Assembly: GCA_024638345.1 (NCBI GenBank) | Contig: JAHEKL010000071.1 | Span: 1 to 11,032 of the forward strand | DNA length: 11,032 nt | Origin: Gammaproteobacteria bacterium | Lineage (GTDB): Bacteria; Gemmatimonadota; Gemmatimonadetes; Longimicrobiales; Gaopeijiaceae | Direction: 5' to 3' | In this document: piece by piece, positions 1 to 6,790 of the stretch | How positions within the stretch are numbered: position 1 is the stretch's first letter | Layout: every line of letters begins with the position of its first letter | The notes under the pieces: model-generated | The model's input: only the letters and a program-made list of their open reading frames with translations | What the model was told of the DNA's origin: nothing | The model's database searches: none | Position numbers and translations under genes: made by a program

Positions 1-1257
1 CAGGATCAGCGGGATCGCCAGGGCCAGCACCTCGGCGTTCGACTGTTGCACGAGCGGTGTGAGCTGAGCGAGGACCGCGAGTGCCGACGCTCCCGCTATC
101 CCCACCGCCAGTCCCCTCGTCACTCGCTCGAGTCGTCCGATCGGCAGCCTCCCCCGCCCGCCCCGGATGAGTGCGACCGCTCCGACCGCGGCCATGAGCG
201 GGCCCAATGGGCTCAGGTGGAAGATGTTCACGTTCCAGTGCGCGAACTCGTGATCCGTGAGCCATGCCAGGACCATCAGGAGTCCGAACGCGCCCGAGAC
301 CAGACCCCAGACACCGACCACGGCCCCCAGACTGAATCGCGAGTACCTCCCCCCGGAGCGGGCGCGGGCTGCCAGACCCAGCACGAGCGCTCCCCCACCG
401 AGGCCCAGCATCAGCCAGACGAGGGAGAACGGGGGGGGCGACTCGGGCGTCGGCGAGCGGTCCGCCTCGAAGAGTACTTCCCTCGGCCCGACGAGCGGCG
501 TCGCGCCGCGACCCGCCACCGTTCTCTGAGCACCCTCCAAGGCCTCCATCAGCTCCATCGGGATGAACATCGTCTCCCACAGGGTGCGGGGGGGGTCGCC
601 TCTCACGCCCATCAGGAAGTGCATGCCGACATCGATCCAGGCGACTTCCTGGACTAGCCTCCGGACGTGCCACCGGTAGCTGGTCGGTGTCGTCGCCACG
701 GCGAACTGCTCGCGTATGGCTCCGCCGAGTACCGCATCCAAGAGATCCCGAACGCGGGTCGAGCAGTTGTCCAGGAAGTAGTGGTAGAGGTAGTCCCGAT
801 TCTCGGGCTGGAAGTTCAGCCGGATGAGACGATCCAGTTCGGCCGCTTCGGGCTGTGTGAGGAAGACTTCGTTTGCGTAGACGGACCGGTTCGCAGCCCG
901 GTACGCATCCAAGAACGGCGGAAGCGCGGCGGGACCCATCGTATACAGCATGGTTCCCTCGATGAATCGTCGGAAGAAACCTTCCGCCTGGAGGTTGAAG
1001 ATCCCCCAGTTCCAGGCGAGCTCCTCACCGGTCGCATTGTCCCGGATCAGGAGCGCGTTGTGACCGAAGAGCTCCCAGAGACCATCACCCTGGTCCATGG
1101 TGAGCAGAAAGACCTCGTAGCGGTCGTCCTGTACGACACCCGAGCCCTCGACGGCCGTGCTCGCGGCGAGCGGAACAGGATCAGGAACGGCGGAAGCCTC
1201 GGCCGGCAGCTGGATGAGCCCCAGGGCGAGACCGGCTGCGAGGGCGATCGGGTACAT
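1..1257 (-). CDS. DUF4105 / Lnb N-terminal periplasmic domain protein, C-terminally truncated by the window edge
   Basis: Reading the minus strand from ATG at 1257 gives 419 codons with no stop, so the gene continues beyond base 1. The start is preceded by a good Shine-Dalgarno (AAGGAAG), and no in-frame start was found just upstream. Residues 1-23 are a hydrophobic signal or anchor segment ending ASA, although its N-region lacks a positive charge. The globular domain carries the DUF4105 hallmarks: ELFGHNALLIRD (61-72, His66), WNWGIF (82-87) and YHYFLDNCSTRVRDLLD (158-174, Cys165). Hydrophobic helices follow at about 278-297, 309-333, 351-364 and 382-419, with a TDHEFAHWNVNIFHLSP stretch (334-350) between them. 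Family knowledge, from memory: PF13387 was renamed after Lnb, a lipoprotein N-acyltransferase reported in Bacteroides, with Cys and His as catalytic candidates. Membership is well supported. The acyltransferase activity is inferred from the family, and members elsewhere may do other things. Confidence 0.88.
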   Translation of the reverse strand, partial: MYPIALAAGLALGLIQLPAEASAVPDPVPLAASTAVEGSGVVQDDRYEVFLLTMDQGDGLWELFGHNALLIRDNATGEELAWNWGIFNLQAEGFFRRFIEGTMLYTMGPAALPPFLDAYRAANRSVYANEVFLTQPEAAELDRLIRLNFQPENRDYLYHYFLDNCSTRVRDLLDAVLGGAIREQFAVATTPTSYRWHVRRLVQEVAWIDVGMHFLMGVRGDPPRTLWETMFIPMELMEALEGAQRTVAGRGATPLVGPREVLFEADRSPTPESPPPFSLVWLMLGLGGGALVLGLAARARSGGRYSRFSLGAVVGVWGLVSGAFGLLMVLAWLTDHEFAHWNVNIFHLSPLGPLMAAVGAVALIRGGRGRLPIGRLERVTRGLAVGIAGASALAVLAQLTPLVQQSNAEVLALAIPLIL

Positions 1258-1307
1258 CGGTGTCTTCCTTGGGCGGGAGATCGGGGCGCCCGTTCGAGCG
1301 ACGTTTG

Positions 1308-1336
1308 ATCCTCGTTCTGCAGGGTTTGCCGGTCAA
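1308..1336 (-). promoter_or_regulatory. Candidate sigma70-type promoter for the DUF4105 gene
   Basis: On the minus strand a TTGACC -35 box (1336-1331, 5 of 6 to consensus) is followed by a 17-base spacer and a weak GAGGAT -10 box (1313-1308, 3 of 6). Transcription would begin near 1301, giving a leader of about 44 bases before the ATG at 1257. The -35 match and spacing are good but the -10 is poor, so this is a candidate only. Confidence 0.35.
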
Positions 1337-1354
1337 GCGACTCACGGGTACGAT
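1326..1354 (+). promoter_or_regulatory. Candidate sigma70-type promoter for the uup operon
   Basis: TTGCCG (1326-1331) and TACGAT (1349-1354) are separated by exactly 17 bases. They would start transcription near 1361, about 44 bases before the GTG of uup. Its -35 box shares base 1331 with the -35 box of the opposing candidate promoter, so the two would be arranged back to back. The evidence is sequence pattern only. Confidence 0.42.
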
Positions 1355-1404
1355 CTCCCGTTCTCCAGCAAGACCGTGGTGCTTCGAAACCGGGTAGGAA
1401 CGCG

Positions 1405-3234
1405 GTGACCCAAGCGATTCTCGACGTACGCGATCTCCGAAAGACCTACGCCGGCAAGGTGCTCCTGGATGGGGTGTCCTTTTCTGTGTCAGAGGGGGAG
1501 AAGGTGGGCGTCATCGGCCGCAATGGCTCCGGTAAGAGCACGCTCTTTCGAATGCTGGCCGGGCTCGAGGGGTGTGAGGAAGGAGTGATCGCCCGGAGGA
1601 AGAACCTGGTCGTCGGCCATCTGCCTCAAGATCCAGAGATGAACCCCCGCGAGACGGCGATCGAAACGGCGGCCCAAGGGCGAAGGTCCGTCCATGGTAG
1701 CGGTGCCGAATGGGAGTGGCGTCATCGGGTCGAACGAGTGCTCACAAGGCTCGGGGTGTCGGGGTGGGATCGTCCGCTCGAGGAGCTGTCCGGAGGCGAG
1801 CGCCGTAGGGTCGCATTGGCCCGGACCCTCTTGTCGGAGCCCGATCTCCTGCTGCTCGATGAGCCCACCAACCACCTGGACGCGGACACCGTTCTCTGGC
1901 TCGAAGAGACGATCTTCGATTTCCCGGGGGCGTTGCTGGTCGTCACCCACGACCGGTACTTCCTGGATAGGGTCGTCGACCGGATGCTCGAGATCTCTCA
2001 CGGGACGATGACCTCGTTCGAGGGTGGGTATACGGAGTATCTGGAAGCCCGTGCGGAACGTTCCGCACGGCTGGAAGCGGAGGAGGCCAAACGGGCGCGG
2101 TTCTTGGACGAAGAGCTTGCGTGGGCACGTCGGTCGCCACCGGCCCGGACGGGGAAGCAGAAGGCCAGAAGAAAGCGTGCGGCCCGGCTCGACGAGGAGC
2201 GCAGGGAAGACGCCCGCTCGAGACCAGGAGATCTGCGGCTCCGTTTCCACGACGCGCCGCGACTCGGAAGCCGCGTGCTCGACATCCACGAGTTGTCGTT
2301 CGGATATGGCTCCCAGCCGATCATCGAGGAGTTCTCGGACCAGCTCCTCGCGGGCGAGCGAATCGGGGTGGTGGGGCCGAACGGCTCCGGGAAGACCACG
2401 CTCCTCCGACTACTGGTCGGCGAAGAAGAACCCGACGCGGGTCGGGTGGTCTTGGGAGAGAACACCCGGATCGGCTACTTGGACCAAGAGCGAGAGATCG
2501 ATCCGGGTCGAACCGTCGAGCGCGCGGTCTCGGACAGCGACTGGGTTCAGTTGGACGGACGATCCATCCATGTGCGCGCCTATCTCGACCGGTTCCTCTT
2601 CCCGCCGCACGTCCAGCAACAGCGGGTGGGCTCGCTATCCGGTGGCGAGCGGAATCGGCTCCTCCTCGCCCGGCTCCTCCTCGAGGAATTCAATCTCCTG
2701 GTCCTGGACGAGCCTACGAACGACCTCGATCTGGACACCTTACGGATCCTCGAGGAGGCGCTCGAATCATTCGAGGGGTGCGTGGTGGTCGTTACCCACG
2801 ACCGGTACCTTTTGGACAAGCTGGCCAGCTCGCTCTGGGTCTTCGAGGGCGACGGGGTCATCCACAGACACCATGGTGGATGGGACTCCTATCTCGCGCG
2901 CAGGGAAGAGGCGCGCCTCGACGCTCTGGCACGCTCGAAAGAGTTGGAGAAGAGCCGGCAGAAAGCGCGCGCGGAGGCGTATCGAAGCCAAAAAGCGGAA
3001 CGGTCGGATCGGAGGAGGCTCTCCTACAATGAGCAGCGGGAGCTGGAAGGCATGGAGGCCCGCATCTCTGGACTGGAGGCCGAAAGAGATGAACTTTCAG
3101 GGCTTCTGGGCGATCCGGAGTTCTACAGGGAAGACCCCGCCCGGGTATCTGGGGTGACTACCCGGTTCAGCCAATTGGAGCAGGAGCTCGAGGCTCTGTA
3201 CGAGCGCTGGGTCGAGCTGGAGGAGCGGGCCTGA
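1405..3234 (+). CDS. uup: ABC-F family ATPase Uup
   Basis: This is a soluble duplicated ATPase of the ABC-F class, which acts on ribosomes rather than in transport. The first ABC domain has Walker A GRNGSGKS (38-45), signature LSGGE (128-132), Walker B with Glu153 and switch His182. The second has GPNGSGKT (324-331), LSGGE (411-415), Glu436 and His465. Both sites look catalytically intact. The linker at about 205-265 is charged and helical, with the WARRSPPARTGKQKAR-type stretch seen in ABC-F proteins. Residues 505-609 form a charged coiled coil beginning LSYNEQRELEGMEARI, typical of the Uup C-terminal domain and separating it from EttA and YbiT. E. coli Uup is tied to DNA-structure and precise-excision phenotypes and to ribosome quality. 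The GTG start lies 4 bases after AGGAA, and the length of 609 residues is normal. It leads a three-gene unit. Confidence 0.93.
   Translation: MTQAILDVRDLRKTYAGKVLLDGVSFSVSEGEKVGVIGRNGSGKSTLFRMLAGLEGCEEGVIARRKNLVVGHLPQDPEMNPRETAIETAAQGRRSVHGSGAEWEWRHRVERVLTRLGVSGWDRPLEELSGGERRRVALARTLLSEPDLLLLDEPTNHLDADTVLWLEETIFDFPGALLVVTHDRYFLDRVVDRMLEISHGTMTSFEGGYTEYLEARAERSARLEAEEAKRARFLDEELAWARRSPPARTGKQKARRKRAARLDEERREDARSRPGDLRLRFHDAPRLGSRVLDIHELSFGYGSQPIIEEFSDQLLAGERIGVVGPNGSGKTTLLRLLVGEEEPDAGRVVLGENTRIGYLDQEREIDPGRTVERAVSDSDWVQLDGRSIHVRAYLDRFLFPPHVQQQRVGSLSGGERNRLLLARLLLEEFNLLVLDEPTNDLDLDTLRILEEALESFEGCVVVVTHDRYLLDKLASSLWVFEGDGVIHRHHGGWDSYLARREEARLDALARSKELEKSRQKARAEAYRSQKAERSDRRRLSYNEQRELEGMEARISGLEAERDELSGLLGDPEFYREDPARVSGVTTRFSQLEQELEALYERWVELEERA
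2041..2078. repeat. 22-bp perfect palindrome flanked by 8-bp direct repeats, inside uup
   Basis: Bases 2049-2070 form a perfect palindrome (two 11-bp arms, no loop, centre AACGTT). It is flanked on both sides by the direct repeat CTGGAAGC (2041-2048 and 2071-2078). It lies in uup codons 213-225, just after the first ABC domain, and encodes Leu-Glu-Ala, seven residues, then Leu-Glu-Ala again. The layout resembles a small insertion with target duplication. However, the linker here matches the length I recall for other Uup proteins, so chance within a helix-coding repeat is possible. Confidence 0.85.
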
Positions 3235-3251
3235 GCAGCACGGAGAGGATG

Positions 3252-4337
3252 ATGAAATACAACACCGACGATACGCGCATCACCGGAATGGAAGAGGTGG
3301 ATGCGCCCGAGATCCTGTTGCGCGATCTGCCCATATCGGACGCGGCCTCGGAGTTCGTGTTCAATGCGCGTGCGGAGATCAGCGACATTCTGCACGGGCG
3401 CGACGATCGGTTGCTCGTGGTGATCGGGCCGTGCTCGATTCACGACCCCGACGCGGCGCTGGAGTACGGTCGCCGTCTCACCGAGCAAGCCGAGCGCTGG
3501 AAGGACACGCTCAGGGTCGTGATGCGGGTGTACTTCGAGAAACCCCGGACGACCGTGGGCTGGAAGGGGCTGATCAACGATCCGCATCTGAACGACTCCT
3601 TCGCGATCAACGAGGGTTTGCGGATCGCGCGCGGGCTCCTGAGGGATCTGATCGAGATGCGGCTCCCGACCGGAACCGAGTACCTCGATCCAATCACGCC
3701 TCAGTACGTGGGGGATCTGGTCTGCTGGGGCGCGATCGGAGCGCGCACCACCGAGAGCCAGGTGCACCGACAGCTGGCCTCAGGACTGTCCTGCCCGACG
3801 GGGTTCAAGAACAGCACGTTGGGTTCGATGCAGGTCGCGGTCGATGCGGTCGGATCGGCGCGCAGCTCACACATCTTCCTGTCGGTCACCAAGCAGGGCC
3901 ACTCCGCGATCTTCTCGACCAGCGGGAACAACGACTGCCACATCATCCTCCGAGGCGGGGAGAGGGGGCCGAACTACGACAGCGGTTCGGTCAAGTCCGC
4001 CTCCCAGCTCCTGAAGAAGTCTGGGCTGCCCCCGCACGTCATGGTGGACATGAGCCATGCGAACAGCGGCAAGGAGTTCAGACGTCAGCTGGAGGTTTCG
4101 GCCAGCATCTGTCACCAGCTTCGCATGGGCGAGACCGGGATCATGGGAGTGATGGTCGAGAGCAATCTGGTGGAAGGAAAGCAGAGCTTGGACAAGGTGG
4201 ACGACCTCGTGTATGGACGGAGCATCACGGATTCCTGCCTAGGCTGGGAGGACTCGGTCGGCATCCTCGAGGATCTCGCGGCTGCCGTACAGGCGCGGCG
4301 CGAGAAGATCGGAGCGGAAGCGGTCTCCGCCCGATGA
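3252..4337 (+). CDS. aroG: 3-deoxy-7-phosphoheptulonate (DAHP) synthase, class I AroG/F type
   Basis: This enzyme condenses phosphoenolpyruvate with erythrose 4-phosphate, the first step of the shikimate pathway, in the cytoplasm. Numbered from the ATG at 3252, residues align one-for-one with E. coli AroG (recalled) through at least Arg234. They include metal ligand Cys61 (VIGPCSIHDP), Arg92, Lys97 (YFEKPRTTVGWKG), Arg165 (GARTTESQVHR) and Lys186. After a one-residue insertion the other metal ligands follow: His269, Glu303 and Asp327. An ATG one codon earlier (3249) is possible. The second ATG is preferred because GGAG sits 6 bases ahead and the numbering matches AroG. The N-terminus (MKYNTDDTRI) resembles AroG, where this segment takes part in phenylalanine inhibition, but residue 147 is Pro as in the tyrosine-sensitive AroF. 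It starts 17 bases after uup and overlaps the next gene by 4 bases. The effector amino acid is uncertain. Confidence 0.95.
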   Translation: MKYNTDDTRITGMEEVDAPEILLRDLPISDAASEFVFNARAEISDILHGRDDRLLVVIGPCSIHDPDAALEYGRRLTEQAERWKDTLRVVMRVYFEKPRTTVGWKGLINDPHLNDSFAINEGLRIARGLLRDLIEMRLPTGTEYLDPITPQYVGDLVCWGAIGARTTESQVHRQLASGLSCPTGFKNSTLGSMQVAVDAVGSARSSHIFLSVTKQGHSAIFSTSGNNDCHIILRGGERGPNYDSGSVKSASQLLKKSGLPPHVMVDMSHANSGKEFRRQLEVSASICHQLRMGETGIMGVMVESNLVEGKQSLDKVDDLVYGRSITDSCLGWEDSVGILEDLAAAVQARREKIGAEAVSAR

Positions 4338-4897
4338 CGGAACAGCGGGTCGCAGGGTCCCGCGGGGGTCTCAGCGAGCGGATGCTGGCCGTCGTGGTCT
4401 ACGGACTGTCGGCTGCGGTCTGTCTGCTGGTCCTCGTGCTCGTGACGTCCCCCCGCCTACTCGTGATCGAGGGGTTGGACGTTTCGGGCCTCCCGGCGTT
4501 TCACGCGGCGCTGAACGGAACCACCGCGATCCTGCTCCTTGCCGGCTACATGCTCATTCGGTCCCGGAGGATCTCGTCGCACCGAATGGTCATGGTGGGG
4601 GCTTTCACCCTGTCCTGCGTGTTCCTCATCTCGTACGTCATGTACCATTCTCAGGCGCCCGAGTCGAGCTTCGGGGGCGTCGGCTGGATTCGTCCCGCCT
4701 ACTTCTTCGTTCTCATCAGCCACATCGCTCTGGCCCCGGTCGTCCTGCCTCTGGCGCTCTACGCGGTCATCCGAGCGCTGAGGGGGGAGTTTCCCCGACA
4801 CCGGAGAGTGGCCCGCTGGACCTTCCCCGTCTGGCTCTACGTCTCGGTGACCGGGGTCATCGTCTATCTGATGATGGCGCCCTACTACGAGTTCTGA
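4334..4897 (+). CDS. DUF420 family membrane protein (YozB/CtaM-like)
   Basis: This 187-residue protein has about five membrane helices, near 17-39, 55-75, 86-104, 120-147 and 163-182. The DUF420 pattern is clear: LPAFHAALNGTTAILLLAGY (53-72), SSHRMVM (81-87), SYVMYH (100-105), GWIRPAYFFVLISHIALA (117-134) and the RRVARWTFPVWLYVSVTG stretch (157-174). His57, His83, His105 and His130 fall in or beside helices, where metal or haem binding is plausible. From memory, the Staphylococcus homologue CtaM is needed for an active aa3-type oxidase, so a role in haem-copper oxidase maturation is the best guess. No oxidase gene is in view. The start ATG overlaps the stop of the DAHP synthase gene (ATGA), which implies translational coupling. 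The last 13 bases overlap the end of the opposing NADH dehydrogenase gene. Confidence 0.88.
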   Translation: MTEQRVAGSRGGLSERMLAVVVYGLSAAVCLLVLVLVTSPRLLVIEGLDVSGLPAFHAALNGTTAILLLAGYMLIRSRRISSHRMVMVGAFTLSCVFLISYVMYHSQAPESSFGGVGWIRPAYFFVLISHIALAPVVLPLALYAVIRALRGEFPRHRRVARWTFPVWLYVSVTGVIVYLMMAPYYEF

Positions 4898-6243
4898 GTG
4901 GGTGGGGAGGGTTGGACCCGGGCTTCCGCCTCGGGCGCACGGGCGCGCAGCACCTCGACGCGTCGGTCTCCCGTGATTAGGCGAATGCCTCTTTGATAGG
5001 TCACGTAAGCCCATGTCCACTGTAGCATTACCAATAGACGATTACGAAAACCGATGAGATAGAAGATGTGCACCAGAACCCAGATCAGCCAAGCGATCAG
5101 ACCAGACAGGTGGACCCTGCCGATCCGAGCGACGGCCGCGGCCCGACCGATCGTCGCGAGGTCACCCTTGTCGAAGTAGCGGAACTCGGCTCGTGCGTCG
5201 CTGGAGAGATCCGCCCGGATCATGCGAGCGGCATGCTCCCCCATCTGTATCGCTCCCTGGGCGACTCCGGGGACGGGTGATCCGTCGGCTCGATCGAGGC
5301 TCGCGAGGTCGCCCACGACGAAGACGTTCGGCTGTCCCGGGATCGAGCAGTCCGGCTGCACCCGCACCCGGCCGGCGCGATCGGTCTCCACGCCCAGGGT
5401 GGCTCCGAGGGGCGACGCGGAGACGCCTGCGGCCCAGAACACATTCCTCGTCCCGATCCGCTCCTCGCCGATGCGCACGCAGTCGTCACGGATGTCGGTG
5501 ACGAGCGCCCCGGTACGGACCTCGACTCCGAGCTGCTCGAGCTGCCGGTGCGCCCGGCGGGAGAGGTCGGGCGGATAGCCCGGAAGCACGCGGTCGACCC
5601 CTTCGAGGAGCAGGATGCGTGTCGCCGTCGTGTCGATCGAGCGAAAATCCTTCGGCATGACCTGACGCGCGATCTCGGCCATCGCACCCGCGAGCTCCAC
5701 CCCCGTCGGGCCCGCCCCCACGATCACGAAGGTCAGGAGCAGCTGGCGGGCTTCAGGATCCGCCTCCCGCTCTGCGGCCTCGAAGGCGAGCAGGAACCGG
5801 CGCCGGATTTCGGTCGCATCGTCGATTGTCTTGAGTCCGGGGGCCACACCGGACCACTCGTCGTGTCCGAAGTAGGCATGCGTGGCGCCGGAGGCCAGCA
5901 CGAGATAGTCGTAGTGGAGACGCACACCGTCCTCCAACTCGACCACCTGAGAGGCGACGTCGACCCGCAACGCCTCCCCCATCCAGACTTGGGCGTTCTT
6001 CTGTTTACGGAGGATCGTGCGGATCGGGCTGGCGATGTCGGCCGGGGAGAGCGACGCCGTCGCCACCTGATAGAGCAGAGGTTGGAAGAGGTGGAAGTTC
6101 CTGCGATCGACGAGGGTCACACGGACGGGCGCCCTGCGGAGCGCCCGCGCACAACTCAACCCTCCGAAACCACCACCGACCACGACGACATGGGGGAGCT
6201 TCGCCTGAGGGCTCAGGCCTTCTCCACCTCGAGGTAGATCCAC
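4885..6243 (-). CDS. ndh: Type II NADH:quinone oxidoreductase (NDH-2)
   Basis: This is a single-subunit flavoprotein that passes electrons from NADH to membrane quinone without pumping protons. An FAD dinucleotide fold starts the protein (HVVVVGGGFGGL, 18-29) and is followed by NFHLFQPLLYQVATASL (49-65). The NADH-binding fold is at TFVIVGAGPTGVELAG (171-186). The second FAD contact is NVFVVGDLA (306-314) and the quinone-site region is GVAQGAIQMGEHAA (326-339). After DKGDLATIGRAAAV (358-371), residues 379-416 are hydrophobic and tryptophan-rich, fitting the membrane-anchoring C-terminus. Length (452) is normal. The start is uncertain: GTG at 6243 overlaps the upstream gene by 31 bases and has a weak ribosome site. 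A CTG at 6216, which overlaps the upstream stop, has GGAG 5 bases before it. The TAG stop lies inside the 3' end of the DUF420 gene. Confidence 0.93.
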   Translation of the reverse strand: MDLPRGGEGLSPQAKLPHVVVVGGGFGGLSCARALRRAPVRVTLVDRRNFHLFQPLLYQVATASLSPADIASPIRTILRKQKNAQVWMGEALRVDVASQVVELEDGVRLHYDYLVLASGATHAYFGHDEWSGVAPGLKTIDDATEIRRRFLLAFEAAEREADPEARQLLLTFVIVGAGPTGVELAGAMAEIARQVMPKDFRSIDTTATRILLLEGVDRVLPGYPPDLSRRAHRQLEQLGVEVRTGALVTDIRDDCVRIGEERIGTRNVFWAAGVSASPLGATLGVETDRAGRVRVQPDCSIPGQPNVFVVGDLASLDRADGSPVPGVAQGAIQMGEHAARMIRADLSSDARAEFRYFDKGDLATIGRAAAVARIGRVHLSGLIAWLIWVLVHIFYLIGFRNRLLVMLQWTWAYVTYQRGIRLITGDRRVEVLRARAPEAEARVQPSPPTQNS

Positions 6244-6653
6244 CAGTTGGACATCCGCTCCGGATCGCTCGATCCCTCGTCACCAGGGTGGTACAGGCCG
6301 ATCCACTCGGAGGGGTCGCCGTGGAACACGCGGTGATACCGCTCGAGTTGATCGTTCGGCCCGACGAGGTCGAGCTCCTCACCGAGAATCTCGACCTCGA
6401 GGTGGTCGTCCACCTCGCCCTCGAACAGGGTCTTGTCGAGCTTGAGGCGGTTCCAGGCGGGGTTGTCCATGACCTTGTAGTGGTCCTGCTCCCCGGGAAG
6501 CACCGTTCGCTGCTCGATTCCCCCACGGTTCCGGCTCTTCACCGTGGCCGTGAATCGGAACTCGCCCTCGTCCTCCCAGGCCGGCTCGAGATTGTCGTGG
6601 ATCTGCACCATTCGAAGGATCACACGGATCCGAGCCCCGTTTGCATCCGGCAT
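6213..6653 (-). CDS. Hypothetical 146-residue beta-rich soluble protein upstream of NDH-2
   Basis: I do not recognise a named family. The protein is acidic, with no signal peptide or membrane helix. Alternating hydrophobic stretches suggest a beta-sandwich or C2-like fold: RIRVILRMVQIHD (8-20), GEFRFTATVKSR (30-41) and DDHLEVEILGEELD (82-95). The aromatic and acidic C-terminal part is ERYHRVFHGDPSEWIGLYHP (104-123), then DEGSSDPERMSNWWIYLEVE (125-144). The coding call rests on an ATG start with an AGAGGACGGA ribosome site, a plausible amino-acid composition, a promoter about 100 bases upstream, and tight coupling to the next gene. The stop lies 31 bases inside the predicted NDH-2 gene. Co-expression with NDH-2 is inferred from this overlap. 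I have a vague memory of similar proteins in actinobacteria but cannot confirm it. Confidence 0.78.
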   Translation of the reverse strand: MPDANGARIRVILRMVQIHDNLEPAWEDEGEFRFTATVKSRNRGGIEQRTVLPGEQDHYKVMDNPAWNRLKLDKTLFEGEVDDHLEVEILGEELDLVGPNDQLERYHRVFHGDPSEWIGLYHPGDEGSSDPERMSNWWIYLEVEKA

Positions 6654-6760
6654 TGTTCCGTCCTCTCTGACTCACGTTTAGGGGGTTCTGGCGCCCGTCT
6701 CCCCAGTCGATCGGCCCGCTCGCTGAAACCCGCCTCGCAAGCAGCGAAGCGGCGCCGGCC

Positions 6761-6790
6761 ATTATAGTGCGGAGATCGTTCGATTGTCCA
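6761..6790 (-). promoter_or_regulatory. Sigma70-type promoter for the hypothetical protein-NDH-2 unit
   Basis: On the minus strand TGGACA (6790-6785, 5 of 6 to consensus) and a perfect TATAAT (6766-6761) are separated by 18 bases. Transcription would start near 6754, giving a leader of about 100 bases before the ATG at 6653. A 7-bp hairpin can form early in that leader (GCTTCGC with GCGAGGC, loop TGCTT, including one G-U pair). A perfect -10 box in such G+C-rich DNA is notable. The element lies upstream of the acyltransferase start chosen on the opposite strand. Confidence 0.52.

Noticed and set aside
46..1308. Two long plus-strand frames (46-657 and 667-1308) over the left end
   Set aside because: They are Arg/Pro/Glu-rich with no family resemblance. 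The minus strand reads straight through as a DUF4105 protein with intact motifs, signal segment and ribosome site.
3431..4333. Upstream extension of the DUF420 frame back to 3431
   Set aside because: It is an antisense-like Arg-rich shadow of the DAHP synthase gene. ATG 4334 gives the normal family N-terminus and an ATGA overlap.
4917..4935. Hairpin CCCGGGC-TTCC-GCC(T)CGGG about 20 bases after the DUF420 stop, as a terminator
   Set aside because: The stem is short and bulged, there is no T-run, and it lies in NDH-2 codons. Such hairpins are common in G+C-rich coding DNA.
6398..6417. 8-bp perfect stem with a 4-base loop in the hypothetical protein gene
   Set aside because: Its length is within chance expectation for 11 kb, and it falls in a repetitive acidic coding stretch (Asp-Asp-His-Leu-Glu).
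6763..6768. TATAGT as a plus-strand -10 box for the acyltransferase unit
   Set aside because: There is no -35-like sequence at 16 to 18 bases upstream. The same bases are better explained as the perfect TATAAT of the minus-strand promoter.
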